Notes: generated from the sequence alone by a model not told the origin. A stretch of 33,401 bases of DNA from Fonticula alba (GCF_000388065.1 NW_009242974.1:2016307-2049707); one strand, 5' to 3'. Numbered from the stretch's first letter, positions 8,189 to 19,793 are shown. Made by a program: numbers and translations.

Positions 8189-11100
8189 ATGTCCTTTAGC
8201 TTTGGGATTGATTTGGCCCTGCTGCCGCCGCTGGTGCAGCTACTAGATCCAGTTGCCCCATCAGCTGGGGACTTCCGCCAGCAGGCAGCCTTCCGCCATG
8301 GCCTGCGAGTTGTCGGGCTCCTGGTGGACTCGGTGCGGGGTGTGCTGCAATTCCGTCAAGCGCAAGCACACGCTCGCCGGGTAGCACAGCAGCTGGCCAC
8401 CCACATTCAGCCTCCTGCCGTGTGTGATCAGGCCACCGACGGCAATGTCCCCTTGACGGATGCCTGGTGGTCCTTCCACCTGTTCATGTCTTCGACTCCG
8501 GTGACCGGCGATCGAGTTGGTGCTTTTGACAAAAATGGCGGTGTCCTCCTCTCGCCAGAGCAAAGTCTGGCGTCCATGCTGCAGACGGCGCGCTCGGCCG
8601 CGCCACGGAGTGGCTCAGATCCCTCCTCTGGGAGTGCCGGCGGGGCCCCGGTTGACGCGGCGAGTTTCTTGGCCACCTTCGACCCTGCGCTTGTTGCTCC
8701 ACCGCGCGGCCATTTCCCGGTCCAGTCGCCAGAGGAGGGCCTTGGTCGTCTGGCCGAGTGTCTGGTTAGCGCATTGGAGTTCCTCCTTGCCTCGTGCTGC
8801 GCCCGGCCCGGTCTCCCGTCAGACTCCGGTCCCGCGGTTGAGTACTTCCCCCCGCCGATGGATCACCTCGTCGGTGGAGCCATGCGAGGGCTCCTGGACT
8901 GTTGGTCCTGGGATCGCGCCCCGAGCGCCTTGGGACCACTGGGCTCTTCAACGGCCCGACAGCCTGGAGCCCGAGTCCGTGCACCTTCTTTGAGCAGTCC
9001 AGGTGCGTCCCCCTTTTCTCATGCCGCAAGCCCCTTCGCCGGGTAGATGTGCCTGCTCACCATGTGGGCTTTTGAAAACCGCCACAGCCCCCACCCGCGC
9101 GAGGCCCAGCAGCGATGAGGGGGTGGAATTGGCCACCGATCTTCCCGAACGCCTGGCATTCGATGGTGCTCGGCTGGCTGGCGAGGCCCGTGGCTGGCAG
9201 GACACCGGCTTCGCGGCTGGCACCGCCGCGGCCTTGGACACACACCACCGGTTTGTGACGGGGCCCCTGGCCGCGGTGGCCACTGCTTCCGGGCTCGAAT
9301 GCGGCCAGGAGGCGCTCTTTTCGAATTTCACCCCGGAGATGGCTGAGCGCGGTGCCATTTACCTCTTGACCTGCCTGCCGCGCACGCTCCAGGATCTGCA
9401 CCTCTTTTGCCGAGGCATGCCCATCGACTCCGAGGCCGAGGGGGACGATGCATCTAGAATGCCTTCGCGCCTCTACCGGCGCATGTATCGGGCTTTCCAC
9501 GAGCCATTTGTGGCAGCCACGCGGGCCCACACATCCGGGAGCACCAGCGCTGCCGGCAGCCGCGGCACTGGAGGTGATGTCGGCAGTGCACGAGGTGATT
9601 GCCATGCTGCAGGCAACATGGCACACCTGGTGGCATCCCCCGGGTCAGCCTGGCCGGGTCCCGGGTCTCCAGGATTGGGCAGCTGGTCCAGCCTGCTGCA
9701 GTGGGAGATGAATGCTCAGCCTGTGGCGGATCCGCTGGCCCCGCTGGCTGAGAGATTGAATGCGCTGGCCCGTGAAGCGCAGGCACTGGCTGCGGCCCCG
9801 GGAGCACGTCTCGGTGCCGACATTTCCAACATGACTAGCCATGCTGGCAAGGATGACCAGCCGGCGGCCGGAGCGCCGGGGCTTTGGCCGACCCTGGCCA
9901 GTCAGCACCTGGCCTTGCATTTTGTGGATCTTTCAGCCTGGTGTGCGGCGCTTCCGGGAGCCGGGCCCGCTGCCCTGCCCGGTTGGATTTCCAGTGTGGA
10001 TGGATCGGCCCTGAGCGGCATGGCTCGAGCCTTTCTGCATGGCTGCCCATCTGCCGGAGGTGCAGTTGGCTTGCATCCTGCCGAGTCTCTCGACTTGGCC
10101 GGGCGTCGCGCCGTGCGCCGGCTGTTGGGTAGCTTCACTCTCGGCAGCTCGGGCAGTCGCGGGGTCAGCGGGCGATCGACCCCCGGCAGCCGGCTCATCC
10201 TTTCCGAGAGCCTGCTCGAGGGGGCAGAGGACCCGCTGCTCGATCGGTTTTTGAATGACTGGCTCCGGCGGCGAGGTCTTGCCATGGAGGATGAGCTCGA
10301 GCCTCCGCGATTGGCTTTGGCGGCTCTCCCGCGGTTATTTCAGCTTGCCGCCGCGCATCAAGATATCCAGGTCCTCCCGAGCGGGCTCCCATTGGGCTCA
10401 AGCACCAAGGCCAGCACCACGGCCGAGGCCGACATGTCCTGGCATGTTGGCACGGCGCCGGCCCGCGGCACAAGCGGTCCATGGCTCCGGCGGATTTCAG
10501 CGAGGCTGGTCCTCGGGCCGGGGGTGCTCGAGGCCGCCGGGATGCCGACCAATCACAGCCGGTGGGCGCTGCTTCCGGCGTCCCCCCTTTGTGGAGCCTT
10601 TTTGGGCGGGACTGTGGCTGGCGGGCGCCTTGCCCGAGCATTGGCCGGGACCGATGCACCAAGGGCCCGAGATAAGGACGGGCTGGCTTTGACACTTGTT
10701 GGGTTTTTGGATGTCCTATCGGGCCGAGCACGCCTTTTGAGCATACTGTGCCCGCTGGTGCGCCTCTTCGCATTGGACTCCCTGTCCGAGCTTCAGGTCA
10801 TCGATGCCGTGTCCAAGCCGGAGGGGGCCCATTCGCCAGGCACCGGGTTGGGCTTTTCGCCGGCCGACTTGGTTCTTGTGTCTGGATTCCTTGCAAGCAC
10901 CAGCCGACTGGCGGTCATTCGGCTTGACCTTGCCACGGTGAACCTGGGGCAGCTGTCTCTCCTTCCCTCTGAGGCAGACTTCGCCGGTGGTTGTCGCCAC
11001 TGTGGCGCTCCGTTGCCCCTGGCGCCGGGAAACCCGCCGGCCCCTCAATCACTGCTGTTTGTTCTAGCCCCCTGGCTTGGGGCGGTCAGCCTCCTGCAGC

Positions 11101-14100
11101 GTGTCCAACTGGAAGCCCTTTGCGATGGGTGTTCTGCCGCGCTGCTAGCGGGCTTATGTGGTCCCAGTGCGGCCTACGGCCAGCATGTGGCCAGGGCCCT
11201 GGAGAAGTCGATCCACCCGGCTCCGGGCTTCGGACATATCGTGCCCACTGGCGGGTGCGCGGTGGTGGAGCAAGCAGCCCCGGCCGCCAGCGGGCGCTTC
11301 CTTCGCCGGTGGTCGGCCCTGCTTCAAGGCCCTCCCATGCCGGACCCGGTCGGCTCCGGGCGTGCAGCTGGGTCTCTACTCTCGCAGTGCGTGCTCCCTT
11401 TCGCCTCCCCCCCCCCCCACAATACACCGGTTTTCTGTGGCTGACAGTCGCTTGCCCTCTCAAAATAACAGGCTCGTCGAACCGCAGGCCGTCCTATCCG
11501 CAGCGACCGGACGCTGTGGCACCATGGCCGATTATGTGCAGGATCTTGACTGGGCATACCGGTGTCACACGTATGAGCGCCTGACTCGCGGCAGTGCTAC
11601 TGACGGTGTCACATCTTCGGCTTCTTCCGCCATTATGAATGAAGTAGCCGCAGCTTCCTCCGCGACTGGGGATGCCACTGCGGCGGCCACTTCCACGGCT
11701 GCCGGGTCGCTGGAGATTGCAGGCCCGGAGGGCCCTGGGACGGCATGCAGCGATCTCGCCACCGAGGGGGCGCCCCATCTTTTTGGGGATTCACTCGAGC
11801 TCATTATTGATCCTCGACTGCCGCCGGAGCTGGACCACCTGGCCGGTGATCCGACCCTGCGCCAGTTGCAGATGGCCTACATCGGGCGCCTGTCAGGAGT
11901 CGTGGCGGAGACGGTATGTATCTGTATGTGGCTTTCCCCCCTGCGCTTTGGTGGCTGATTCTAACGGGCCTCCCATGGATGTTTCTGCTGCCGGGTCTCA
12001 TGCACAGTCGCTGCAAGCTTGTGTCAAGCTGTTGGAGTCCATCTCGCGCACCTCCTTCGATGTGAACGGCATCCTGCTGATGAGTGAGCCAGCCAGACAG
12101 CCAGCCTCCTTCCGGGAAATGCGCCATCGAGTGGCCGAGCGCCCGTCTCGTGGGGCTGGCGACGCGGCGCCCCTCCCAGCATCTTCCCTGCAAATGGCCC
12201 TCGCAGTTCGGTCCATGGTAAGACTGGTGTTGATGCAAGCCACCGGGGTGGGGTCCACAGTGTCGGCGGTGAGTCTGTCCAACTGGCCGGATTCCAGCCC
12301 GGGGCAGGACCACCATGGCATGCCACCGGAGGCGCTGGCCGCGGCCACCGTCGAGCGGAACCTGAAACGCACGTCGCGCGCCCGACGCCGGGTATGCCAG
12401 GCTCCCTCGGTGGCCGAGGCAGTGGAGGCCAAATACCAGCTGGCTGGCCGTCGAGCGGCCGGCTTTCTGCCGGCTCCGGCCCTGCGGCAAGTTGACCTGC
12501 CCCTGGGGCATTTGGTCGCTCCGGCCCTCAGCGCCGAGGCCACCTGGACTGATGCATCGCTGTGTGGCCGCGGCCTGGCCGAGGGCGGGCCAGTGTACCG
12601 ACTCGCGCTGGGACCAGCCGACCCTCCCGTGGACTTCTCTGCAAGCCAAGTTGTAGCCTTGCAGAAGGAGCGCGAGTGCGTGCCTCTCTCGCTGGCTTTT
12701 TTTCTCCTCACACCTTTTTCCATGTTATCTTACTCTCGTCCCCCCCCCCCCCCCCCCTTTTCTCGACTCCATCCTCCCCCCCCCCCGCGTCGGCGTCTCT
12801 CCTCTCTAACGATCATTTCAGACTTCAGATCCAAGTTCTTCTTCACATTCTGGCCATTTCCATCGCTCTGACAATCGACCCCGATTTGGTGCTCGAGCTG
12901 CCTGGCGGCCCGGGAGCTCTGGAGGCGGCGACCACGGCCGCTGCGTCCTTGGCCGAAGGCCTCGGTGGCGGCATCGGTCGAGAGTTTGCTTCCTCATCGC
13001 CTCCGTCGGATTTCGGCCCACTCGATCCATTCTCAATGGCGGACTCGCCTCCTGTCGGGGGGGCGTTTTCCTTGCCATCCGGGGCATTTGGCAATGGCAG
13101 TCATGCTGGCGGTGGGCCTTTGGAAGTCTGCGGCATCGGAAGCGGCAGCCTCAGCGCCGCCTCCTCATCGCCACCCTCTTCGTTTTTGGTGGATCCCGCA
13201 GAGCTGGCCGCCCAGGCGGCCATCCGAGCGGCCAAGCGCCCCTCTCGTCGACGGACACACGGCCATCCTCTCCCTGGAAGCAACGCTCCCCGGGTGTCCG
13301 CTCTGCAGCTCGAGGTGGCTGAAGACTTCCAGCATCTCTTGCAGCTTCTTGACGCACTGAGTTCCTATGGCCATGAGACCTTTGTCCCGTCGGGGGAAAA
13401 TTCCTCACGCCCGGTTTCTGGCGGCCTTCCGGGCCCTGGCGCCGCGGCGGGCCCCTCAACGCCTCCTCCACCAGATGTGGCTGCCGCCGCGGCTGCCGCC
13501 ACCGCCGCGCTGGCCTCGCTGCCTAATGGCTTCGCCGGGGGTCTTGCCGGCTTCCTGGACGATGTTCTTCTGCCCCTGCTGGCCCTGTGCCAAGACACGG
13601 GGCTCGATCTTGTTGGGCTTCCCCGGTGGCTGTGCGATTTGGCCACCACTCTGGGTCCCAGGATGGGGTCCCCGTCCGGCACATTGGCGACCGCCATGGG
13701 GCTGGGGTCTTTGGCGTCGGCGTCCGCCTCGGCCTCCTCGGGGTCCCTCTTGCTGGTGGGATCAGGCTCCTCGACCATGCTCATGGGATCGGCCTCGTCA
13801 AGCCTGTCCATTGCGCCGTCATTGTCGTCGTCGTCGACGACGACGACGACGACGGTGACGACGATGGCGACGGCGGCGAGTTTGCAAGCTGCACCCGCCG
13901 CATCCGATGGCGGGCTGGTCAGCGAATGGGCATCGGTCCTGCGTGGGACATTGTCTTGCCTGGATCGCGAGGCTTTGCGCCGTCTTTTTGCCGAGCTCTT
14001 CCGGTATGTTGGTGCACATAGTCGTCGCTGGCCGGAGTTGGCCACGGTGGCTAGCGATGAAGAGAGCGACAGTGAGAGTCTCACTCTCATGGACCCACTT

Positions 14101-15396
14101 GGGGAAGCCCCCTCGACGCCGGTCGGCGCCATGGTAGGCCATTTGTCGGGGCCGCAGTTTGCGGGCCCCGAAGCTGCGAGTGGGATCCGCCACCCCGGCG
14201 GCGACAGTCACACGGCGGGGACCCCAAGTGGCCTGGTTCCCGGGCTGGTTCCCGGGCATTCCCCCTTCCACAGCCCGTCAATGTCCCTGACGCGCAGCGT
14301 GCTGATGCGCAAGCGCCGAGCCGAGACGCCGTTGTCGCGTCAGGCCGTGCGCGGGCGTCCTGCTGCCCTGGCGGACTCCGTAACCCCGGTGCCTCGAGCC
14401 GCCGGTGTCGGGCTGGGGATCGACAGGTCACCCTCGCTGCGTGGTGGCTTGCCAGGCCCCACGCCCCGGAAACGAGCCGCCCTACGCACTTCCTCCCTCT
14501 GTAACTTGGCTCTGGCGGCCAGTCCCTCGGCTGAGATGCTCGTGGCCGAGAGCGAGGCCGAAGGGATGACCCCGCCTGTGGGACCAGGCGCCCGGGGGCT
14601 CCTTTTCTCCGGCGCAGCGAGCCACCAACTGCGCTCGGTTCATGGTGCTGCCGGCGGCAGTGGGCATGGTGAGGGTGTCCTGCCTGGCGACCTCCTGGAA
14701 GGATACGACCACCAATCAGCCTTGCTTGTTGGGGAGAGCTCCCCACCCGGTCTGCCGGACGCCCTGACTGGTATGTAATTCGGCCCTTGGCACCTGGCAC
14801 TATCTCCTTGACTGACACGGCTCCTGTTGATCGCAGTCCCGGCATCCCCCGGGACAAGTCCACCGGGAGCAAGTCGCCACACTCGACATGCCTCGGCCGA
14901 GGCTCCGGTCGCCTTCACATCGTCGCAGTTGTTGCCCTCCTGGGGACAACGCCCGGATGGGCCTCCAATGGGAAGTCATTCCTCCTCGACTGGGCCCTCG
15001 ACCTATCCTCAAACGGGGCCAGGGCATCACCTGCACCTGGGCCCATCGGCTTTGGGCGAGGAAAGTGAGGAAGGATCTCTTGCCCGGATTTCATCTTCCC
15101 CCTCTGCCTCGCTGTGTGTTTCGCTGCACTCAAGTTCCAGTGTCCACTCCTTGGCCTCGGGGCCCTCCTCGGCAATTTGCTCTTCCTCCTCCTCGACGAC
15201 CCAGCTTCACGAGATCCAGGTGCGCACATGCCCCCCCCCCTTGGGCATTGCCCCTAGCACGCTACTGCCCTGCCTCTTCCGTCCGATTGATTGTCACTCA
15301 TGCTCACTCGCTCATCCCCCCTCCCCCCCCCGGATTTAGAATGCCTTCATCATGGGCGCTGAATTTGCCAGTTTTGTTGTGCCAGAAACCCCATAG
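8189..15396 (+). CDS. Treslin/Sld3-like DNA replication initiation protein (7 exons, 2203 aa)
   Basis: Exons 8189-9002, 9088-11386, 11472-11913, 12008-12675, 12822-14770, 14837-15219 and 15340-15396. Three N-terminal stretches match animal Treslin (TICRR) in order: WWSFHLFMSSTP (~93-104), GAMRGLLDCWSWDR (~230-243) and AIYLLTCLPRTLQDLHLF (~361-378). KERELQIQVLLHIL, at about 1405-1418 and restored by splicing exons 4 and 5, matches the start of the conserved Sld3/Treslin domain. A full CDK consensus TPRK begins at T1955. The C terminus is Ser-rich and ends VVPETP. Treslin/Sld3, phosphorylated by S-CDK, links CDC45 to TopBP1/Dpb11 and so fires replication origins. The length is close to human Treslin (about 1,900 aa). 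Most of the middle is unrecognisable to me. The last exon encodes only 18 residues. Start ATGTCC. The family call is moderately sure, exon joins more so. Confidence 0.68.
13824..13847. repeat. Palindromic TCG/CGA trinucleotide tract in coding exon
   Basis: A TCG run meets a CGA run head to head, giving a perfect palindrome with 12-bp arms centred at 13835/13836. In frame it encodes Ser-rich then Thr-rich residues (SSSSTTTTTT) within exon 5 of the Treslin-like gene. Confidence 0.85.
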
Positions 15397-16102
15397 AGGC
15401 CCAGTGTTGTGCATTTTGCAGCAGAAATATAGATCCATTGCCATGTGTGTACATGTGCACCTAGGTTTCGGTGAGTGTATATGCGCATGTGTGGATGTCA
15501 CTGAATACGCCCACCCACCGACATGTGCATTTCTCCGACTCAGGCAGACATCTACATGCACAGTCTATTGGCCACACACATGTAACCATAGAGGGAGAGG
15601 GGGGCGGGGGGAAGCATGCCAGACAAAATAAAGGCAAGAACAAAGAAGGGGGGGGGGGGAGAGATGTGTTTGTTCATCAAGGGCGGAGAAACGGACGGCC
15701 CGTCCTTCCGGACTGGAAGACCTGAGGCGCGACCAGTACATGGTGATTTCGGCTGCAGGCGAGCGGCCCAAACAGGTTGAAAAAAAGAAGATGTGAAACG
15801 GCCACATGTGTGCACATGTGCACACAGCAGTAGGTTCTTTGATTGCCTCCCTCAAGAGTGTCCCATGCGCGCGCAGGCATGTCTATAAGAGGAGAGTGGG
15901 GGGGGGGGGGGAGGAGAGTGGGAGGCATGGCAGCAGGGAAGCCTCACAGCGAGGGTGGCATGGAAAGGGAGGGGGGGGAGAGGAGGAGGAGAGGGAAAGG
16001 AGGGAGCACGGCTGCAATTATGCAAGGCAGGAGCCACGGTAGGCCAGGCGGAAGACGGTAAAAGGGTGGCAGGCTTGCGCCCAGCGCGGCCGATCGTGGC
16101 CC
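15397..16102. other. 3' flanks between convergent genes
   Basis: The Treslin-like gene (plus) and the mitochondrial transcription factor B gene (minus) point at each other across this stretch. No gene seen. AATAAA at 15627-15632 could be a polyadenylation signal for the plus gene, 230 bp after its stop. G runs occur near 15648-15659 and 15899-15911. Confidence 0.55.
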
Positions 16103-18653
16103 TCACTTGGCAGGCGCCTCGATGGCTGTGAGCTCATGGAGGAGAGGCTTGTGAGGCCAGTTGGCAAAGGCGCGCGTCAGCTGGAAGAAGGCCTCAATGG
16201 AGATATGCGTCGGTGGCAGGGTCGGATCGATCAGCGGGCATTGCTCAAGGAGAGCCTCAGCACCGGGGCCAAGAGTACTGAAAGGCAGAACGGTCAGCAA
16301 TTCGGGCGGGGCTTTGGCCGCGGTACAAGCAGAGAGGGGCATATGGCTGCACGTACGCAATCGAAAGGAGAATGGGATACGAGCGCTTGACGAAGAGCTG
16401 GCGCAGGATGAACTCATACTCGATGATGTTGACTGAGCGGCTTCGAGGTTAGACAGCATGTCGATGCGGCATGTAGCGCAGGGGCCCGAAGCAGTTGGAA
16501 AGTTGCCCCGGGAGGGGGAGAGGGAACGCACGATCGGTCGGGACATCAGCACGAGGAATCAACCGGATGAGTTCCATATTAACCGAGGCCTATCGGGAGG
16601 GAGGGGGGGAGGACGGGGCGGGGCCGGATGGAGGTTGGCATCAGACAAACAAAAGAGAAGAGGAAAAGACCATGACGTGTGTGTGAGCGGTGTTCTTGCG
16701 CACTTTCGAGGGAAGGAAGAAGTCCTGGGGCATGCTCATCAGATGGTCGAGATGGAAGAGGGTCTCCATCATGCAGGACATTTTCGAACGGGACCGGTGG
16801 CCAATTTGATAGGTAATGCGCTGGAGAAGGGGGAAAGAGGAAGGGGGAGAGGGAGATGGACAGATGCGCAAGAGCAAATAGCCAATCGGGAGGGAGGCGG
16901 AGAGAGGGAGAGAGAGAGAGAGAGAGAGAGAGGGAATAGCACGCCATCATGGAAGAATGTCAGTACACATGGAGGCGGTCCGTCCAAGACAGCAGCAGCA
17001 TCACAGAAGGGCAGGACAAGAGCCAGGTCCAATCGGAGCCAATCAAAGGGGGTGGCTGTCACGCACCTGGAGTGCAGCCGCCGGAAGCAGGAAGTAGCTC
17101 TCCACGCGGCCGAGCTCAAAGTAGAGCGACCGCCAGAAGATGTTCTGCATCATGTTCGAGAGCAGATGCTCGTGGTGCCGACTGCCTATGGACCCGGTGA
17201 AGATGAGCCCCGGGCGACGGCCAGGAGGAGTGACCGAGGGGACACGCTCATGCATGGTGGTGAACTCGGCCTTGCCGAGAGGGGCACCCGGAGTGCCGGG
17301 TTCCGGAGTCACACCGGCCGCCTCGGCCAATCTGGCAGCCTCAGCCTCGGGCCCGGTGACCAGGTGCGGATACTGCAGGCCCTCGGACCAGGGGACCGGG
17401 GCCACCCGAGCCTGGATGCGTGTCAGGAGCACGTCGTCCAGAAGGCTGCCAGACATCAGATTCTTCGGCGAGATGATGGCCGGCTCGAAGCGCCCCTCGG
17501 TGGCCACCTGCATCAGGCGCAAGTCCTCGGCAAAGAGCTGTTCCTCTTCCACACCATACACCTTTTCCGCGCCGGCGACCAGCAGGGCCTCTGACAGGAC
17601 GCCCGGGCCGGGGGCAATTTCCACCACAGTGGCTCCACGAATGTCCCCCATGAAGGAGACCACCTGCTGCGCGCGCAGTGGGCAGCACAGATACTCGGTG
17701 CCGGGAGAGGTGGCCATGTGGATGGCCATGACATATGCCCGATAGGCCAGGAATTGCCGAAGATGCTGAAGTCCCCGAGAGGCCGTGGAATCGTCGCTCA
17801 GGACGATGTTATTGCTGTCGGTGCCTGTCTGGCTGACCATCGCCATCTCCCCGGCCTCAAGCTGGTCGACATTCACGTCGAAGAGATGCAGGACGCTTCG
17901 CAGGACACGCTTCGACCGGCCGGCAAATGCGCCGGAGGCTCGGGTCGACTCGCGCGAGATGATGGCCTGGATGATGGAGGATGTGTCCGACAAGTTGGCC
18001 AGGCTGGCATTGCGTGTCCGACCAGCCTGGGCCTTGGTGCGAGTCTCCTCGGCATGGAGAGCCACGCCGGTGGCGGCGGCCTCCGGGTCAAAGGCAAGGC
18101 CCCCATTGGCCTCGAGGGCCGTGTTTAGGCTGCTCATGGCGGCTTCGGCCTTCTCCGTGGAACCAAGCAGCAGGGCCAGCTGCTGGGACAGGGTTGCCGG
18201 ATCGGCGCGCGCCAATTCCGGACCCAGGGTCTTCAGCAGGGCCATGAGGTTCTCGCGGGATTCAGAGTCATCTTCGGCCACAGCGACAGCGACGGCGGTG
18301 GCGGCGCCAGTGGCCGCCAGGGTGGCGGTGCTGGTTTTGGTGCTCTTCTTGGTCGTCTTGCGCGGGGCGCGCGGAGTCTTGGCGGCCTTGGGAGCCTTGG
18401 GAGTCTTGGCAGCCTTGGTGGTCTTGGGGGTCTCGGCCGGGAAGATGGGAGGGTCGACCGGGGCCGGCTCGGCCGTGGAATATTGCCGAGTGGCAAAGAG
18501 GGCCGCCGGGCCGGCAAAAACAGGAGTGGGAAGGGTGCGCATCATCGCCGGCCGGGAGGCGCGAATGGCGGCCGGGACGGCAGAGCCGATGGTGTGGGTC
18601 GCCGGCAGCCGCGCCGCCGACGCCGCGCAGGAAGTGACCAAGAGACGGAGCAT
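16103..18653 (-). CDS. Mitochondrial transcription factor B / rRNA adenine dimethyltransferase family (5 exons, 670 aa)
   Basis: Exons, in transcript order: 17067-18653, 16704-16820, 16532-16589, 16357-16432 and 16103-16277. Residues 1-60 are Arg/Ala/Ser-rich without acids and end ATRQYS-TAE, a typical matrix presequence and cleavage site. Residues 75-108 are a Lys/Pro/Ala linker with AKTPKAPK-like repeats. The SAM-binding motif EIAPGPGVLS is at 345-354, followed by VYGVEEE with the usual acidic residue. SRHHEHLLSNMMQ onward matches the KsgA/TFB fold, and the C-terminal exons continue it (YEFILRQLFVKRSYP, ISIEAFFQLTRAFANW). The N-(L/I)-P-(F/Y) catalytic motif of active dimethylases is replaced by TGSIGS (486-491). 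This suggests a TFB2M/Mtf1-like transcription factor that works with mitochondrial RNA polymerase. An enzyme that methylates small-subunit rRNA is the alternative. The long N-terminal region makes it far larger than the 340-400 aa usual in the family. Confidence 0.8.
16909..16932. repeat. AG microsatellite in intron 1 of the TFB gene
   Basis: Twelve AG units on the plus strand, which is a CT pyrimidine tract on the sense strand. It lies about 90 bases upstream of the acceptor at 16821-16822. Confidence 0.9.
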
Positions 18654-18801
18654 GGCCGAGCAGCAGGTCAAGAGTATGTGTGGGACGCGCGGGGGTCGAG
18701 ATCACCTACCCATAGAAAATGGCTCCTGATGAGACGACCAAAATGGATAGGCACGAAGGGGACAGGGACGGTGGGGAAGGGGAGAAGCGGGGGGGGGGGG
18801 G

Positions 18802-19281
18802 NNNNNNNNNNNNNNNNNNNNNNNNNNNNNNNNNNNNNNNNNNNNNNNNNNNNNNNNNNNNNNNNNNNNNNNNNNNNNNNNNNNNNNNNNNNNNNNNNNN
18901 NNNNNNNNNNNNNNNNNNNNNNNNNNNNNNNNNNNNNNNNNNNNNNNNNNNNNNNNNNNNNNNNNNNNNNNNNNNNNNNNNNNNNNNNNNNNNNNNNNNN
19001 NNNNNNNNNNNNNNNNNNNNNNNNNNNNNNNNNNNNNNNNNNNNNNNNNNNNNNNNNNNNNNNNNNNNNNNNNNNNNNNNNNNNNNNNNNNNNNNNNNNN
19101 NNNNNNNNNNNNNNNNNNNNNNNNNNNNNNNNNNNNNNNNNNNNNNNNNNNNNNNNNNNNNNNNNNNNNNNNNNNNNNNNNNNNNNNNNNNNNNNNNNNN
19201 NNNNNNNNNNNNNNNNNNNNNNNNNNNNNNNNNNNNNNNNNNNNNNNNNNNNNNNNNNNNNNNNNNNNNNNNNNNNNNNNN
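18802..19281. other. Assembly gap of 480 N
   Basis: The gap is flanked by a G run on the left (18790-18801) and a C run on the right (19282-19287). The gap was probably caused by homopolymers, and its stated length may be an estimate. Confidence 1.
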
Positions 19282-19754
19282 CCCCCCGGCTCTCCCCTGC
19301 TCCCATGTGCCGTTTCCTGCTTCAGGGCAATCCCGAGGAGCCCACGCGTTGCCCCCCCCCCCCTCCCCGTCCCGTGCGCAGGGGAGAAGACGGCTACCCG
19401 CCTTTGACGGCTTTCGCAGCCCGGCCGACCGCGCGGGGCTGCTTGAGAACCCTGATCTGACCACGCTGGCCAGGGAAGCTGGCAGCAGGATGGGGGCCGC
19501 CGATGCAAGAGCCACAAGCGAGCAGAGCACCAGGCCGGCTGCCACGATGCCCAGGGCGACCCCGGCCTGGTCGAATCACGCGCGTCACGAGACACACGGG
19601 AATGTCTACCAGGGGACCTCGATTAAGGCACTCCGGGCCGAGGGATCTCCTCATACTTATACGGTGGCACATGCGCTGTCAGGAGAGTCGGCATCTCCTC
19701 CGGCTGCTTGGGCTGTTTGCTGTTGTCCTGCCGCGGGTGCTTGACCTGCGTGCG

Positions 19755-19793
19755 CCCCCCCCCCCCCCCCCCCCCGCCCCCCCCCCCCCCCCC
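19755..19793. repeat. C-rich homopolymer tract
   Basis: 21 C, one G and 17 C in a row, followed by GGGGCGG. Non-coding, about 0.6 kb upstream of the STK11IP-like start codon. Confidence 0.95.

Noticed and set aside
11155-11310. GGCAVVEQ-like stretch resembling a chaperonin (CCT/BBS12) motif in the Treslin-like protein
   Set aside because: Only a few residues match, no other chaperonin motifs are present, and N- and C-terminal parts fit Treslin/Sld3 better.
9057-14872. Long antisense open frames opposite the Treslin-like gene
   Set aside because: They mirror a GC-rich coding strand with strong third-position bias and carry no domains.
18483-19744. Open frames running through the N gap
   Set aside because: They are open only because unknown bases cannot contain stops.
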